Of a DNA stretch of 64,000 bases, positions 39,750 through 49,015 are shown piece by piece; within the stretch, counting starts at the first letter, position 1, and every line of letters starts with the position of its first letter. Source of the DNA: Aliiroseovarius sp. S1123. GTDB lineage: Bacteria > Pseudomonadota > Alphaproteobacteria > Rhodobacterales > Rhodobacteraceae. Location: NCBI RefSeq assembly GCF_023015885.1, contig NZ_JALKBE010000006.1, forward strand, positions 124,001 through 188,000, in the 5' to 3' direction. Both the position numbers and the translations under genes were made by a program. Under the pieces are notes generated by a model. It searched no databases. It was given only the letters and a program-made list of their open reading frames with translations, and was not told the DNA's origin.

Positions 39750-41642
39750 ATGTATGAATTTGGATCGATGTTCGATCGGGACGCTGTTGAGGCGGAAATG
39801 TCATGGGAAGCGCGGGATAAACCCCAGACGCTTTACCAGATGCTCGAGCGTACGGCGCGTGCCTTCCCCGGCCGCCCAGCGGCCTCGTTCCAAATTACGT
39901 CCGGCCCAACGGATCCCAAGGAAACCGTAACGTGGCAGCAGATGCTGGATCGCTCGGTTCAGGCGGCGAACCTGTTTCGGTCGCTGGGCATCGGGGAAAA
40001 CGACGTGGTGGCGTACCTGCTGCCCAACTCGAACGAGACGATCTATACCCTGATGGGTGGTGGCATCGCCGGGATCGTGAACCCGATCAACCCTCTGCTG
40101 GACGCTGAACAGGTGGCCGGGATCTTGAAGGAAACCGGGGCCAAGGTTCTGGTGACGCTGAAAGCCTTTCCGAAATCCGAGGTCGCCCAACTGGCGAACG
40201 AGGCCGCGGCGATGGCGCCGAACGTCAAGACGGTGCTTGAGATCGACCTGAACAAGTACCTGAAGCCGCCGAAAAGCTGGATTGTGCCTTTGGTGCGTCC
40301 GAAGAACCCGGTGAAGCACAATGCGAAGGTGTTGGATTTCGTGGCCGAGATGAAGCGCCAGAACACCACACTTGATTTCGAAGACAAGACCGATGACCGC
40401 GTGGCGGCCTATTTCCACACCGGTGGCACAACCGGCACGCCGAAAGTGGCGCAGCACAAGCAATCCGGCATGGTCTATAACGGCTGGCTGGGCGCGAACC
40501 TTCTGTTCAACGAAGAAGACGTGATCATCTGCCCGCTGCCGCTGTTCCACGTCTTTGCGGTCCACGTGATTTGGATGGCCTGCCTGATGTCGGGCGCGCA
40601 TTTTGTGCATCCGACCCCTGCGGGTTATCGCGGCGATGGTGTCTTTGACAATTTTTGGAAGCTGATCGAGCGCTACAAAGTCAGCTTCATGATTTCGGTT
40701 CCAACGGCCTTTGCAGCCCTGATGCAGCGTCCTGTGGATGCGGATGTCTCGACCCTGAAAACGGCGTTCTCGGGCTCGGCCCCCTTGCCGATCGAATTGT
40801 ATAACCGCTTTGTTGAAGCGACCGGCGTGAACATCGTTGAAGGATATGGCCTGACCGAAGCCACCTGTCTGGTATCCTGCAACCCGCCCACCGGCGCGAA
40901 AAAGGTCGGGTCGGTTGGCGTGCCGTTCCCCTATACGGACGTCAAAATCCTGACCTGCGACGATGCTGGAACCGTGTTGAAAGAACATGGGGTCGATGAG
41001 GTCGGCGAGATCTGCCTGACCAACCCCGGTGTTGTCACAGGGGCGACCTATACTGAAGAGGCCAAGAACAACGGGCTTTTCGCACAAGACACATATCTGC
41101 GTACCGGCGATCTGGGGCGTCTCGATGAAGACGGCTATCTGTGGATCACCGGCCGCGCGAAGGACCTGATCATCCGTGGCGGTCACAACATCGACCCCGC
41201 CGAGATCGAAGAGGTTCTGGCCGGGCACGAGGCCGTCGCAATGGTCGGTGCCATCGGTCAGCCCGACAGCTATGCGGGCGAGCTGCCCTGCGCCTATGTC
41301 GAGCTGGTCGGCGGTGCTCAGGTCACGTCGGAAGAGCTGATGGCCTTCGCCAAAGAGCACATCCACGAGAAAGCCGCCCTGCCCAAGCATATCGAGATCC
41401 TGGATGAGCTGCCCAAGACGGCCGTCGGAAAAGTGTTCAAACCCGATCTGCGCAAATCCGCAATTGCCCGCATCTATGACAAGGCGCTGGCCGACGCGGG
41501 CCACGCCGCCCATGTGGCCGAGGTTCTGGACGACAAGAAACGTGGTCTGGTGGCGCGCTTGAAGGCGACCGGAGATGTCGACCATGAAGCCGTCAAGCAT
41601 TGCTTGGGAGAGTTCACACGTCCCTTCGAATGGATGGATTGA
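39750..41642 (+). CDS. Acyl-CoA synthetase (AMP-forming)
   Basis: Activates a carboxylic acid to its CoA thioester through an acyl-AMP. The 630-residue protein has the P-loop YFHTGGTTGTPKVAQHKQSG near residue 225, GYGLTEATCLVS near 368, RTGDLGRLDEDGYLWITGR near 450 and the catalytic Lys in PKTAVGKVFKPDLRK near 552. This is the full adenylate-forming enzyme pattern. It carries an N-terminal extension (MYEFGSMFDRDAVEAE) and a tail of about 60 residues. Chain-length preference is unknown. It has an AGGGAGGATG site and its own terminator. Confidence 0.9.
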   Translation: MYEFGSMFDRDAVEAEMSWEARDKPQTLYQMLERTARAFPGRPAASFQITSGPTDPKETVTWQQMLDRSVQAANLFRSLGIGENDVVAYLLPNSNETIYTLMGGGIAGIVNPINPLLDAEQVAGILKETGAKVLVTLKAFPKSEVAQLANEAAAMAPNVKTVLEIDLNKYLKPPKSWIVPLVRPKNPVKHNAKVLDFVAEMKRQNTTLDFEDKTDDRVAAYFHTGGTTGTPKVAQHKQSGMVYNGWLGANLLFNEEDVIICPLPLFHVFAVHVIWMACLMSGAHFVHPTPAGYRGDGVFDNFWKLIERYKVSFMISVPTAFAALMQRPVDADVSTLKTAFSGSAPLPIELYNRFVEATGVNIVEGYGLTEATCLVSCNPPTGAKKVGSVGVPFPYTDVKILTCDDAGTVLKEHGVDEVGEICLTNPGVVTGATYTEEAKNNGLFAQDTYLRTGDLGRLDEDGYLWITGRAKDLIIRGGHNIDPAEIEEVLAGHEAVAMVGAIGQPDSYAGELPCAYVELVGGAQVTSEELMAFAKEHIHEKAALPKHIEILDELPKTAVGKVFKPDLRKSAIARIYDKALADAGHAAHVAEVLDDKKRGLVARLKATGDVDHEAVKHCLGEFTRPFEWMD

Positions 41643-41666
41643 TCGGATTGGATCAGAACGGAAGGG

Positions 41667-41691
41667 GGCGGCCAGTCGGCCGCCTTTTTTT
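41667..41691 (+). terminator. Rho-independent terminator after the acyl-CoA synthetase
   Basis: Stem GGCGGCC (41667-41673) and GGCCGCC (41678-41684), loop AGTC, then seven Ts. Confidence 0.93.
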
Positions 41692-41844
41692 GGTTGATGG
41701 ACCAGCTTATGCCGGACCGATCACCCAACTTAGGCCCCATGTATCACGACGAACGACCAGACCCCCGCATTGATCTGGCGCATTGTACCGGAACGCATCG
41801 TGGTCAAACCTGTTAGAGTGAAACGAGATGGCACAGGAAGATGA

Positions 41845-44427
41845 ATGGAAGCTGAGCGGGCAGAGATCCAAACGACCGGCCTGACGAACGTCGAAGCGCA
41901 AGACCGTTTACGCGTGCATGGTCCCAATGTTGTCGGAGAAGCAAAAGCAACCCCCGCATGGGCGATCCTTGTGCGCCAGTTCACCGGACTTTTGGTAATT
42001 CTACTGATCATTGCGGGGCTGGCTGCGCTGATCCTTGGCGAGCGGGTCGACGCCATTGCCATCGGTCTGGTGGTTGTTTTGAACGGCGCGTTGGGCTTTG
42101 TGCAAGAATGGCGCGCCGAAACCTCGCTTGCTGCTTTGCGCGAAATGCTGTCGCCCAAGGCCCGGGTGGTGCGCGATGGCATTCCGGTCGAAATCCCCAG
42201 TCGCGACCTTGTCCCCGGAGACCTGATTTTGCTTGAGGCCGGCGATCAGGTGCCTGCGGATGCACAGGTGGTCTCGGCTGTGGCGCTGCGCGTTGATGAA
42301 AGCGTGCTGACGGGGGAATCTGTATCTGTGGCCAAGTCTTCGGGCGTCGAGGGTGACCGGAACCAGGTTATGATGGGAACCTATGTGGTCGCCGGCCGCG
42401 CCGAGGGGGTGATTAGCGCCACCGGGGCAGCGACAGCGTTCGGCAAGATTGCCACCCTGACCGTCTCGGTCGAGGACAAGGGCACCAACCTCTCGCGGCA
42501 GCTGGGGCGGCTTGGTCGTCAATTGGGCGCCGTGGCGCTTGGGCTGGGTGCAGCCATTGCAGCAACGGGGATTTTGCTGGGGCGCGATGCTGTGGAAATG
42601 GCAATGACGGGAATGTCCATGGCTGTTGCCATCATTCCCGAAGGTCTGCCCGCCGTCGTGACCATAAGTCTGGCCTTGGGTGCTGGCGCGATGGCACGGC
42701 GCAACGCATTGGTGCGCCGCCTGCAGGCCATCGAAAGCGTGGGTGCGGCCTCGGTTATCTGTACGGACAAGACCGGCACCTTGACCGAAAACATGATGAC
42801 AAGCGAGCTACTGTGGGTCGCAGGGCAGGAATATACCGCTGTCGGAACGGGATATGATCCCGCTGGGCGGATCCTGCACGGTTCGACCCCTGTCCGGTAC
42901 GGCGAAAGTGTCGATCTTGATGCTGCGTTAGACGTCATGATTGGATGCAGCCATGCCAGCCTGCACCGGGAAGGGGACAGCTGGCGCATGGTGGGGGATC
43001 CAACCGAAGGGGCGTTGGTGACCTTTGCTTATAAAGCTTGGACCCCCATGCCATCGGCAGCCGCGTTGGCGGAAATCCCGTTTTCCTCGGAGCGCAAACG
43101 CATGAGCATGGTGCGCGAAAGCGAAGGCGGGTTGATGCTGCTTGCCAAGGGCGCGCCCGAGCAGATGTTGGAAGTCTGCGTAAGCTGGCGAGGACCAGAC
43201 GGCAGCGCGCCGTTGGATCAAACAGCCCGCGATCAGATCGAACGGAAATACGCAGACATGGCGGCCAAGGGTCTGCGGGTCATTGCTCTGGCGCATCGTC
43301 AGGTGGCCGATAAGCGGGTTGGGGATACAGGGCTGGAGTTCATCGGGCTTGTCGGCATGATCGACCCGCCACGCCCCGAGGTTCGGGACGCCATTCAAAC
43401 CTGTCTACGCGCCGGTATGCGGATCATCATGATCACCGGCGACGGCCCCCTGACGGCGCGTGCGATTGCAGACGCGCTTGGCCTGCCGGTTAGCAAAGTG
43501 ATGACCGGGAGCGAGCTGGAGGGCATTGACGACGCGGCGCTAAGCGACATCCTTGCCGAACCCACGCTGTTTGCGCGCACCTCTCCTGAACACAAGATGC
43601 GGTTGGTGAAGGCTTTGCAGGCACAGGGACATATCGTTGCGATGACAGGCGACGGGGTGAACGATGCGCCAGCGCTGAAACAGGCCGACATTGGCGTCGC
43701 GATGGGGATCCGAGGCACGGATGTCGCCAAAAGCGCGGCTGATCTTGTGTTGCTGGACGACAATTTCGCCACGCTGAAAGGCGCAGTCAGCGAGGGCCGA
43801 CGTCAGTTCGCCAATATCCAGCGGTTCGTGCGCTACCTTCTGGCCTCGAACGCGGGCGAGGTCGTGGCCATCCTGACAAACTTGGCGCTGGGCGGACCGT
43901 TGATCTATCTGCCCACGCAGATCCTGTGGATGAACCTTGTGACCGACGGGGTGACCGCCTTGGCGCTGGGGCTGGAACCGGGCACCTCGGACCAGATGAG
44001 CGACCCGCCGCGCCGCCCCGAGGCAGGCATTCTAGACCGCAAAGCGCTGGGCATGATCTCGGCGTTTGGCACCTATACGGGGGCCGCAAGCCTGTATCTT
44101 TTCTATACGTTCATGCCCGACGGCGTTGTCGTGGCACGGACGGCAGCCTTCAGCGGGATGGTGATCTTCGAGAAGATGAGCGTCTTTGCCTTCCGGTCCT
44201 TCTCGCAACCCTGCTGGCGGATTGGGTGGTTCTCGAATCCGAAGTTGATCATCGCGTTGGTTGCAATGGTGTCTTTGCAGGTGGTCGCGATTTATTGGGC
44301 GCCGCTGCAACAATTGCTGCGTGTTGCGCCTTTGGAATGGGGACATTGGCAGGCGATCATTCTGTTCGCGCTGCCCTTGATTGTGGTGCCTGAGCTGATC
44401 AAATCCCTGCGGATGAAAAGGGACTAG
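41845..44427 (+). CDS. Cation-transporting P-type ATPase, Ca2+ (P2) type
   Basis: An 860-residue P-type pump, probably exporting Ca2+ across the inner membrane. Phosphorylation site CTDKTGTLTEN near residue 305; actuator motif LTGESVSVAK near 155; hinge TGDGVNDAPALKQADIG near 605. The residues that bind Ca2+ in SERCA are kept: PEGLPA in helix 4, ASNAGEV (Asn and Glu) in helix 5 and NLVTDG (Asn, Thr, Asp) in helix 6. It also has the N-terminal cation ATPase domain (GLTNVEAQDRLRVHGPNVV) and the C-terminal helix block. Start after CAGGAAG. The convergent ppsA stop is only 6 bases away. Confidence 0.9.
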   Translation: MEAERAEIQTTGLTNVEAQDRLRVHGPNVVGEAKATPAWAILVRQFTGLLVILLIIAGLAALILGERVDAIAIGLVVVLNGALGFVQEWRAETSLAALREMLSPKARVVRDGIPVEIPSRDLVPGDLILLEAGDQVPADAQVVSAVALRVDESVLTGESVSVAKSSGVEGDRNQVMMGTYVVAGRAEGVISATGAATAFGKIATLTVSVEDKGTNLSRQLGRLGRQLGAVALGLGAAIAATGILLGRDAVEMAMTGMSMAVAIIPEGLPAVVTISLALGAGAMARRNALVRRLQAIESVGAASVICTDKTGTLTENMMTSELLWVAGQEYTAVGTGYDPAGRILHGSTPVRYGESVDLDAALDVMIGCSHASLHREGDSWRMVGDPTEGALVTFAYKAWTPMPSAAALAEIPFSSERKRMSMVRESEGGLMLLAKGAPEQMLEVCVSWRGPDGSAPLDQTARDQIERKYADMAAKGLRVIALAHRQVADKRVGDTGLEFIGLVGMIDPPRPEVRDAIQTCLRAGMRIIMITGDGPLTARAIADALGLPVSKVMTGSELEGIDDAALSDILAEPTLFARTSPEHKMRLVKALQAQGHIVAMTGDGVNDAPALKQADIGVAMGIRGTDVAKSAADLVLLDDNFATLKGAVSEGRRQFANIQRFVRYLLASNAGEVVAILTNLALGGPLIYLPTQILWMNLVTDGVTALALGLEPGTSDQMSDPPRRPEAGILDRKALGMISAFGTYTGAASLYLFYTFMPDGVVVARTAAFSGMVIFEKMSVFAFRSFSQPCWRIGWFSNPKLIIALVAMVSLQVVAIYWAPLQQLLRVAPLEWGHWQAIILFALPLIVVPELIKSLRMKRD

Positions 44428-44433
44428 CGGCGG

Positions 44434-46839
44434 CTAGTCCGATTTTTCCGCCTCGGCACTCGCCACATTGCTTTTCACGGCGAAGAAGCTGTCCGGCGTG
44501 ACCGAGATCGTGTCGATCCCGGCTTGCACAAGTAGTTTCGCGAACTCGGGGTCGTTGCTGGGGGCCTGCCCGCACAGCCCGACCTTCCGCCCGGCCACAT
44601 GCGCCTTGGCGATGACGGTGTTGATCATCCACAGAACAGCCGGATCGCGTTCGTTAAACAGATGCGCCAAGGCTTCGGAATCCCGATCCACCCCAAGTGT
44701 CAACTGGGTCAGGTCGTTCGAGCCAATGGAGAAGCCATCAAACCGTTCGGCAAACGCCTCGGCCTCGATCACGTTCGACGGAACCTCGCACATCACATAG
44801 ACCTGAAGCCCGTTCTTTCCACGTTCAAGGCCGTGATCCGCCATTGTCGCCAGCACGCGGTCGGCCTCTTCGACTGTGCGGCAGAAGGGGATCATGACGA
44901 TGACATTGTCGAACCCCATCCGCTCGCGCAGATGCCGGATTGCTTTGCATTCCAACGCGAACCCTTCCTGATACGCATCATCATAGTACCGCGACGCCCC
45001 CCGGAACCCGATCATCGGGTTTTCCTCGTTGGGCTCGAACTGTCGCCCGCCCAAGAGGTCGGCATATTCGTTTGTCTTGAAGTCGCTCATGCGGATGATG
45101 GTGGGGTTGGGATACCACGTCGCCGCGATCCGTGAGAGGCCCATCGCCAGTTTCTCGACGAAATAGTCGGCCCTGTTGTCATAGCCGCGGGTCAGGCGGT
45201 CGATCTCGGCCCGCACATCCGCGTCGGTCAGTTCGTCATAGCGCGTAAGCGCCAAGGGATGCACCCGAACCTCGTTGTTGATCACGAACTCCATACGGGC
45301 AAGCCCGACACCATCCACGGGCAGACGCCACCAGCGCAAAGCGGCGGCTGGGTTGGCGAGGTTTAGCATGACTTTGGTCTGCGTCGACGGGATCTGATCC
45401 AGCTGCTGTTCCTCGATCGTCACCTTGGCTTCTCCGGCATAGATCACCCCCGTCTCTCCTTCGGCGCAGGACACAGTAATGTGTTGTCCCGTATGCAGAA
45501 TTTCAGTCGCATTCGACGTGCCGACAATCGCGGGCACACCCAGTTCGCGACTGACGATGGCGGCGTGGGAGGTGCGGCCCCCGTGGTCGGTTACAATGGC
45601 AGCGGCGCGTTTCATGATCGGGACCCAGTCCGGGTCGGTGTTCGACGTGACAAGGATTGACCCGTCCACAAACTGGTCCAGATCGGTCACGTCATGGATC
45701 ATGCAGACCTCGCCCGTGGCGACCGAGCTTCCCACGCTAAGGCCGGTTAGCAATTCCTCGCCCGTATCGTGCAACGTATAGGTCTGAAACGCGCTGGCAG
45801 CGAGATTGGACTGCACGGTTTCGGGGCGCGCCTGCACCACGTAAAGCAGCCCGGTTTCCCCATCCTTGGCCCATTCGATGTCCATCGCGGTGCCGTAATG
45901 CGCTTCAATTTTCACGGCGGCGCGGGCTAGCTCAAGGATTTCGGCATCTGATAGCACAAAGCCCGCGCGTTCAGCCTTCGAGGTCGGAACATTCCGCACC
46001 GGCGCGCCTTGTTCGCGGCCATAGATCATCTTGATTTCTTTGGCGCCAAGCGCTTTGTGAACGATCGGGGTCAGCCCCTCTTGGTCAAGAAACGGCTTGT
46101 AGACTTGGTATTCGTCCGGGTCGACGTGACCCTGAACCACGTTTTCACCAAGTCCCCACGCCGCGTTGATCAGCACGATCTTGTCAAACCCGCTTTCCGT
46201 GTCGATTGAGAACATGACGCCCGATCCGGACAGGTCCGAGCGGACCATGTGCTGTACACCGACGGACAGGGCGACCTCGAGGTGATCAAAGCCCTTGATC
46301 TGGCGATAGGTGATGGCCCGGTCAGTAAACAGAGAGGCCAGACAAGCCTTGCAGGCGTCTAGAAGCGCGTCCTCGCCCCGCACGTTCAGAAAGGTTTCCT
46401 GCTGTCCGGCGAAACTTGCGTCAGGCAGGTCTTCGGCGGTGGCCGACGACCGCACAGCGACTGCGGGATCAGACTTCCCGACGCGCGCACCCAGCTCGTG
46501 ATAGGCCGCGCGGATGTCCCGTTCGGCATCGTCGGGCCAGACCCCTTCGGTGATGGCCTCACGGATCGTCTTGCCCGCTGCCGCTAGCGAGATCCGGTTG
46601 GCTTCGAGCTTCGGCAGAACTTCTAGCAGCACACGGTCCAGACCGTTGGTCGAGATGAAGCTGCGATAGGCGTCAGATGTGGTCGCAAATCCGGGCGGTA
46701 CGCGGATGCCGCGCTCGGAAAGTGACTGCAGCATCTCGCCCAATGAGGCGTTCTTCCCCCCAACTTTGGCGATATCCGTACGCGAAAGATCGTCCAGCCA
46801 AATCAGCGTCGGCGACGTCGTCTTCAAGGCATCTGTCAT
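44434..46839 (-). CDS. ppsA: Phosphoenolpyruvate synthase
   Basis: Makes PEP from pyruvate, ATP and water for gluconeogenesis. The 801-residue enzyme matches the usual length of about 790. It has the N-terminal ATP-grasp domain (KVGGKNASLGEML at 26, AVRSSATAEDLPDASFAGQQ near 130), the swivelling domain with the phospho-histidine in GGRTSHAAIVSRELGVPAIVG near 425 (in part: GGRTSHAAIV), and the PEP-binding barrel (NPMIGFRGASRYY; MCEVPSNVIEAEAF; GSNDLTQLTLG; the Cys in KVGLCGQAPSNDP). It stands alone, with 85 bases to the upstream speB end. Confidence 0.95.
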   Translation of the reverse strand: MTDALKTTSPTLIWLDDLSRTDIAKVGGKNASLGEMLQSLSERGIRVPPGFATTSDAYRSFISTNGLDRVLLEVLPKLEANRISLAAAGKTIREAITEGVWPDDAERDIRAAYHELGARVGKSDPAVAVRSSATAEDLPDASFAGQQETFLNVRGEDALLDACKACLASLFTDRAITYRQIKGFDHLEVALSVGVQHMVRSDLSGSGVMFSIDTESGFDKIVLINAAWGLGENVVQGHVDPDEYQVYKPFLDQEGLTPIVHKALGAKEIKMIYGREQGAPVRNVPTSKAERAGFVLSDAEILELARAAVKIEAHYGTAMDIEWAKDGETGLLYVVQARPETVQSNLAASAFQTYTLHDTGEELLTGLSVGSSVATGEVCMIHDVTDLDQFVDGSILVTSNTDPDWVPIMKRAAAIVTDHGGRTSHAAIVSRELGVPAIVGTSNATEILHTGQHITVSCAEGETGVIYAGEAKVTIEEQQLDQIPSTQTKVMLNLANPAAALRWWRLPVDGVGLARMEFVINNEVRVHPLALTRYDELTDADVRAEIDRLTRGYDNRADYFVEKLAMGLSRIAATWYPNPTIIRMSDFKTNEYADLLGGRQFEPNEENPMIGFRGASRYYDDAYQEGFALECKAIRHLRERMGFDNVIVMIPFCRTVEEADRVLATMADHGLERGKNGLQVYVMCEVPSNVIEAEAFAERFDGFSIGSNDLTQLTLGVDRDSEALAHLFNERDPAVLWMINTVIAKAHVAGRKVGLCGQAPSNDPEFAKLLVQAGIDTISVTPDSFFAVKSNVASAEAEKSD

Positions 46840-46924
46840 GCAACCCTCCCAAAGTTCATCGCCTATATGGTAGCCTATTGGCGCATATATGCGTTGATCC
46901 CGGTCAATGCGGGTTGCATGAGGC

Positions 46925-47773
46925 CTATGCGCAGCAGTTCGACATCAGGCGATAGGTGATCTGGGCTGCGGTGAAGTCCCATGCCTCGTCGCCGTTTGGC
47001 GCAAGCTCGACCACATCAAGCCCGACACAACGCCGCCCTTTTAGTGCGCTTTCTACGATGTGCAGCGCCTGATAATAGGACAGCCCGCCGGGAACGGGGG
47101 TGCCGGTCGCGGGCATCTGGCTGGGGTCCAAACCGTCCACGTCGAAGCTGACATAGACCAGTTCGGGGAAGTCGTCGGGCAGGTCGACCGAGAAGACGTT
47201 CTGCGTGACCAGCTCTTCCGCGTCGATGAAGACCACGTTGTTTTTCAGGCGGCTTTCAGCCTCTTGCGGGCACAGGGCGCGTACGCCGTATTGCGCCAGA
47301 CGGACGCCATCTTCGGCCAGCAGATGCATGACTGAGGCGTGCGAGTGCTTTTCCCCCTGATAGGCCACACGCAGGTCGGCATGGGCATCGATCTGGACGA
47401 TCCCGACCGGCTGACCAAGGGCGCGCATGACACCGGTGACCGCGCCGAAGCTGAGCGAGTGCTCGCCGCCCAGCGTCACCGGCACGTGGCCTGCTTTGAC
47501 AACGGCCTCGGTGCGGGCGGCGATGCGTTCCATCACCTCGGGCAGGGGGCCGTCGCAGTCCACAGCCGATTGGGTGAAGATGCCGTCGGCGCAGGGCTCA
47601 ATACCCTTGCACAGGCGCTCCAGCTCGTTCGAGGCGTCGATGATCGCGGCGGGCCCGTCCTTGGTGCCCGAGCCATAGGACACGGTGCGTTCCAGCGGCA
47701 CTGGAATGACGTGAAAGCGTGCGTCTTCGGTGCGCTCGGCGTCGGTCAATTCGCTGTCCAGAAAAATGCTCAT
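46925..47773 (-). CDS. speB: Agmatinase (arginase family)
   Basis: Hydrolyses agmatine to putrescine and urea using two manganese ions. The 282-residue product keeps the metal ligands: His in GGEHSLSFGAV near 112, DAHADLRV near 132 and SFDVDGLDPSQMPATGTPVPGG near 216 (in part: SFDVDGLDP). The family also includes guanidinobutyrase, but the operon setting with arginine decarboxylase favours agmatinase. Its ATG overlaps the nspC stop (ATGA). It is the last gene of the polyamine operon. Confidence 0.9.
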   Translation of the reverse strand: MSIFLDSELTDAERTEDARFHVIPVPLERTVSYGSGTKDGPAAIIDASNELERLCKGIEPCADGIFTQSAVDCDGPLPEVMERIAARTEAVVKAGHVPVTLGGEHSLSFGAVTGVMRALGQPVGIVQIDAHADLRVAYQGEKHSHASVMHLLAEDGVRLAQYGVRALCPQEAESRLKNNVVFIDAEELVTQNVFSVDLPDDFPELVYVSFDVDGLDPSQMPATGTPVPGGLSYYQALHIVESALKGRRCVGLDVVELAPNGDEAWDFTAAQITYRLMSNCCA

Positions 47774-48939
47774 GAGAGGCGCTCCTTGAAGTCGTCATAG
47801 CCGAACTGTTTGATGATTTGCAGCGTGTCCGTCTCGCTGTTCCACAGGGCGATGGTTGGCAGGGGGACGCCGTTGAAGGTGTTGGTTTTGACCATCGAGT
47901 AATGCGCCTGATCGAGGAAGGCAAAGCGCTGGCCGATCTGCAAGGGCGCGTCCCACGTGTAGTCACCAATCACGTCGCCCGCGAGGCACGAGGGCCCGCC
48001 AAGACGATAGGTGTGGCCGGCGTCAGCCTCGTCCAGAAGGGCGGGGCGATAGGGGGCTTCGATCACGTCGGGCATGTGGCAGGTGGCCGAGATATCGGTG
48101 ATCGCAAGATCCATGCCGTTCACTGGCAGGTCCAGAACCTCGCCCACAAGGATGCCCGCATCCAGCGCCACGGCCTCGCCGGGTTCAAGGTAGACATCGA
48201 TGCCGTAGGTGGTGCGGATGTTCCGGATGAAGGCAATCAATGCCTCGCGATCATAATCCGCGCGGGTGATGTGGTGGCCACCGCCAAAGTTGACCCATTT
48301 GAGGTGGGGCAGATAGGGGGCAAGCTTGGGTTCCACGGCGGCCCATGTGCGGGCGAGCGGTTCGAACCCTTGCTCGCAGAGCGTATGCATGTGCAATCCG
48401 TCGACGCCCTGCATGACCTCATCCGTCAGCAAGGACACCGGAGTGCCTAGACGCGAACAGGGCGCGCAGGGATCGTATTTGGGGATCTCGCCTTCGGAGT
48501 GTTCTGGGTTGATGCGCAGGCCAACCTGCACGCCCGCGGCCTGAGCTTGCGCCAGAAAGCGGTCTTTCTGGGCGGGGCTGTTGAAAATAATGTGGTCCGA
48601 GAGGTTCAGGATCTCGTCCATATCCTGTGCCTTGTAGCCCGCGCAGAAGGTGGCAACCTCGCCGCCATACTCCTCGCGCCCCAGTCGTGCCTCGTAGATG
48701 CCGCTGGCGCAGGTGCCACCCAGATGCGACCGGACAAGCGGGGCGAGGGCGAACATGGAAAACGCTTTCAGCGCGGACAGCACATGGGCGCCCGAGCGGT
48801 CTGCGACGTCAGAGAGGATCTTCAGATTGGCCTCGATCGCCTTCTCATCGACCACGAAGCAAGGCGTGGGGACGCGGGACAGGTCGAAGTCGCGGAATGC
48901 GCCTGCATCTCCGGCTTGGGTGGCCATAATCTCGGACAT
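47770..48939 (-). CDS. nspC: Carboxy(nor)spermidine decarboxylase
   Basis: PLP enzyme that decarboxylates carboxyspermidine (or carboxynorspermidine) to spermidine. The 389-residue protein is of the alanine-racemase-fold decarboxylase family; the PLP lysine is in VLSALKAFSMFAL near residue 58. Further landmarks are INPEHSEGEIPKYDPCAPCSRLG (in part: PEHSEGEIPKYDP), WVNFGGGHHITRADYD and LEPGEAVALDAG. The PCAPCSRLG motif is NspC-like. Together with the dehydrogenase upstream it forms the alternative spermidine route of alphaproteobacteria that needs no S-adenosylmethionine decarboxylase. Confidence 0.92.
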   Translation of the reverse strand: MSEIMATQAGDAGAFRDFDLSRVPTPCFVVDEKAIEANLKILSDVADRSGAHVLSALKAFSMFALAPLVRSHLGGTCASGIYEARLGREEYGGEVATFCAGYKAQDMDEILNLSDHIIFNSPAQKDRFLAQAQAAGVQVGLRINPEHSEGEIPKYDPCAPCSRLGTPVSLLTDEVMQGVDGLHMHTLCEQGFEPLARTWAAVEPKLAPYLPHLKWVNFGGGHHITRADYDREALIAFIRNIRTTYGIDVYLEPGEAVALDAGILVGEVLDLPVNGMDLAITDISATCHMPDVIEAPYRPALLDEADAGHTYRLGGPSCLAGDVIGDYTWDAPLQIGQRFAFLDQAHYSMVKTNTFNGVPLPTIALWNSETDTLQIIKQFGYDDFKERLS

Positions 48940-49015
48940 GGGGATACCTCGAAAAGGAAGGCGGTAAGGGTATAGGCATCCCCCGCGACCAGAGAGGCCG
49001 CGGGGGGGTGTTGGC

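Noticed and set aside
37875-41600. Two frames of about 550-600 codons antisense to the ABC exporter and the acyl-CoA synthetase
   Set aside because: Same cause as above; the sense proteins have complete catalytic motifs.
46883-46894. 12-base palindrome CGCATATATGCG before ppsA
   Set aside because: Short and of low complexity; expected by chance at this length in several places of the window.
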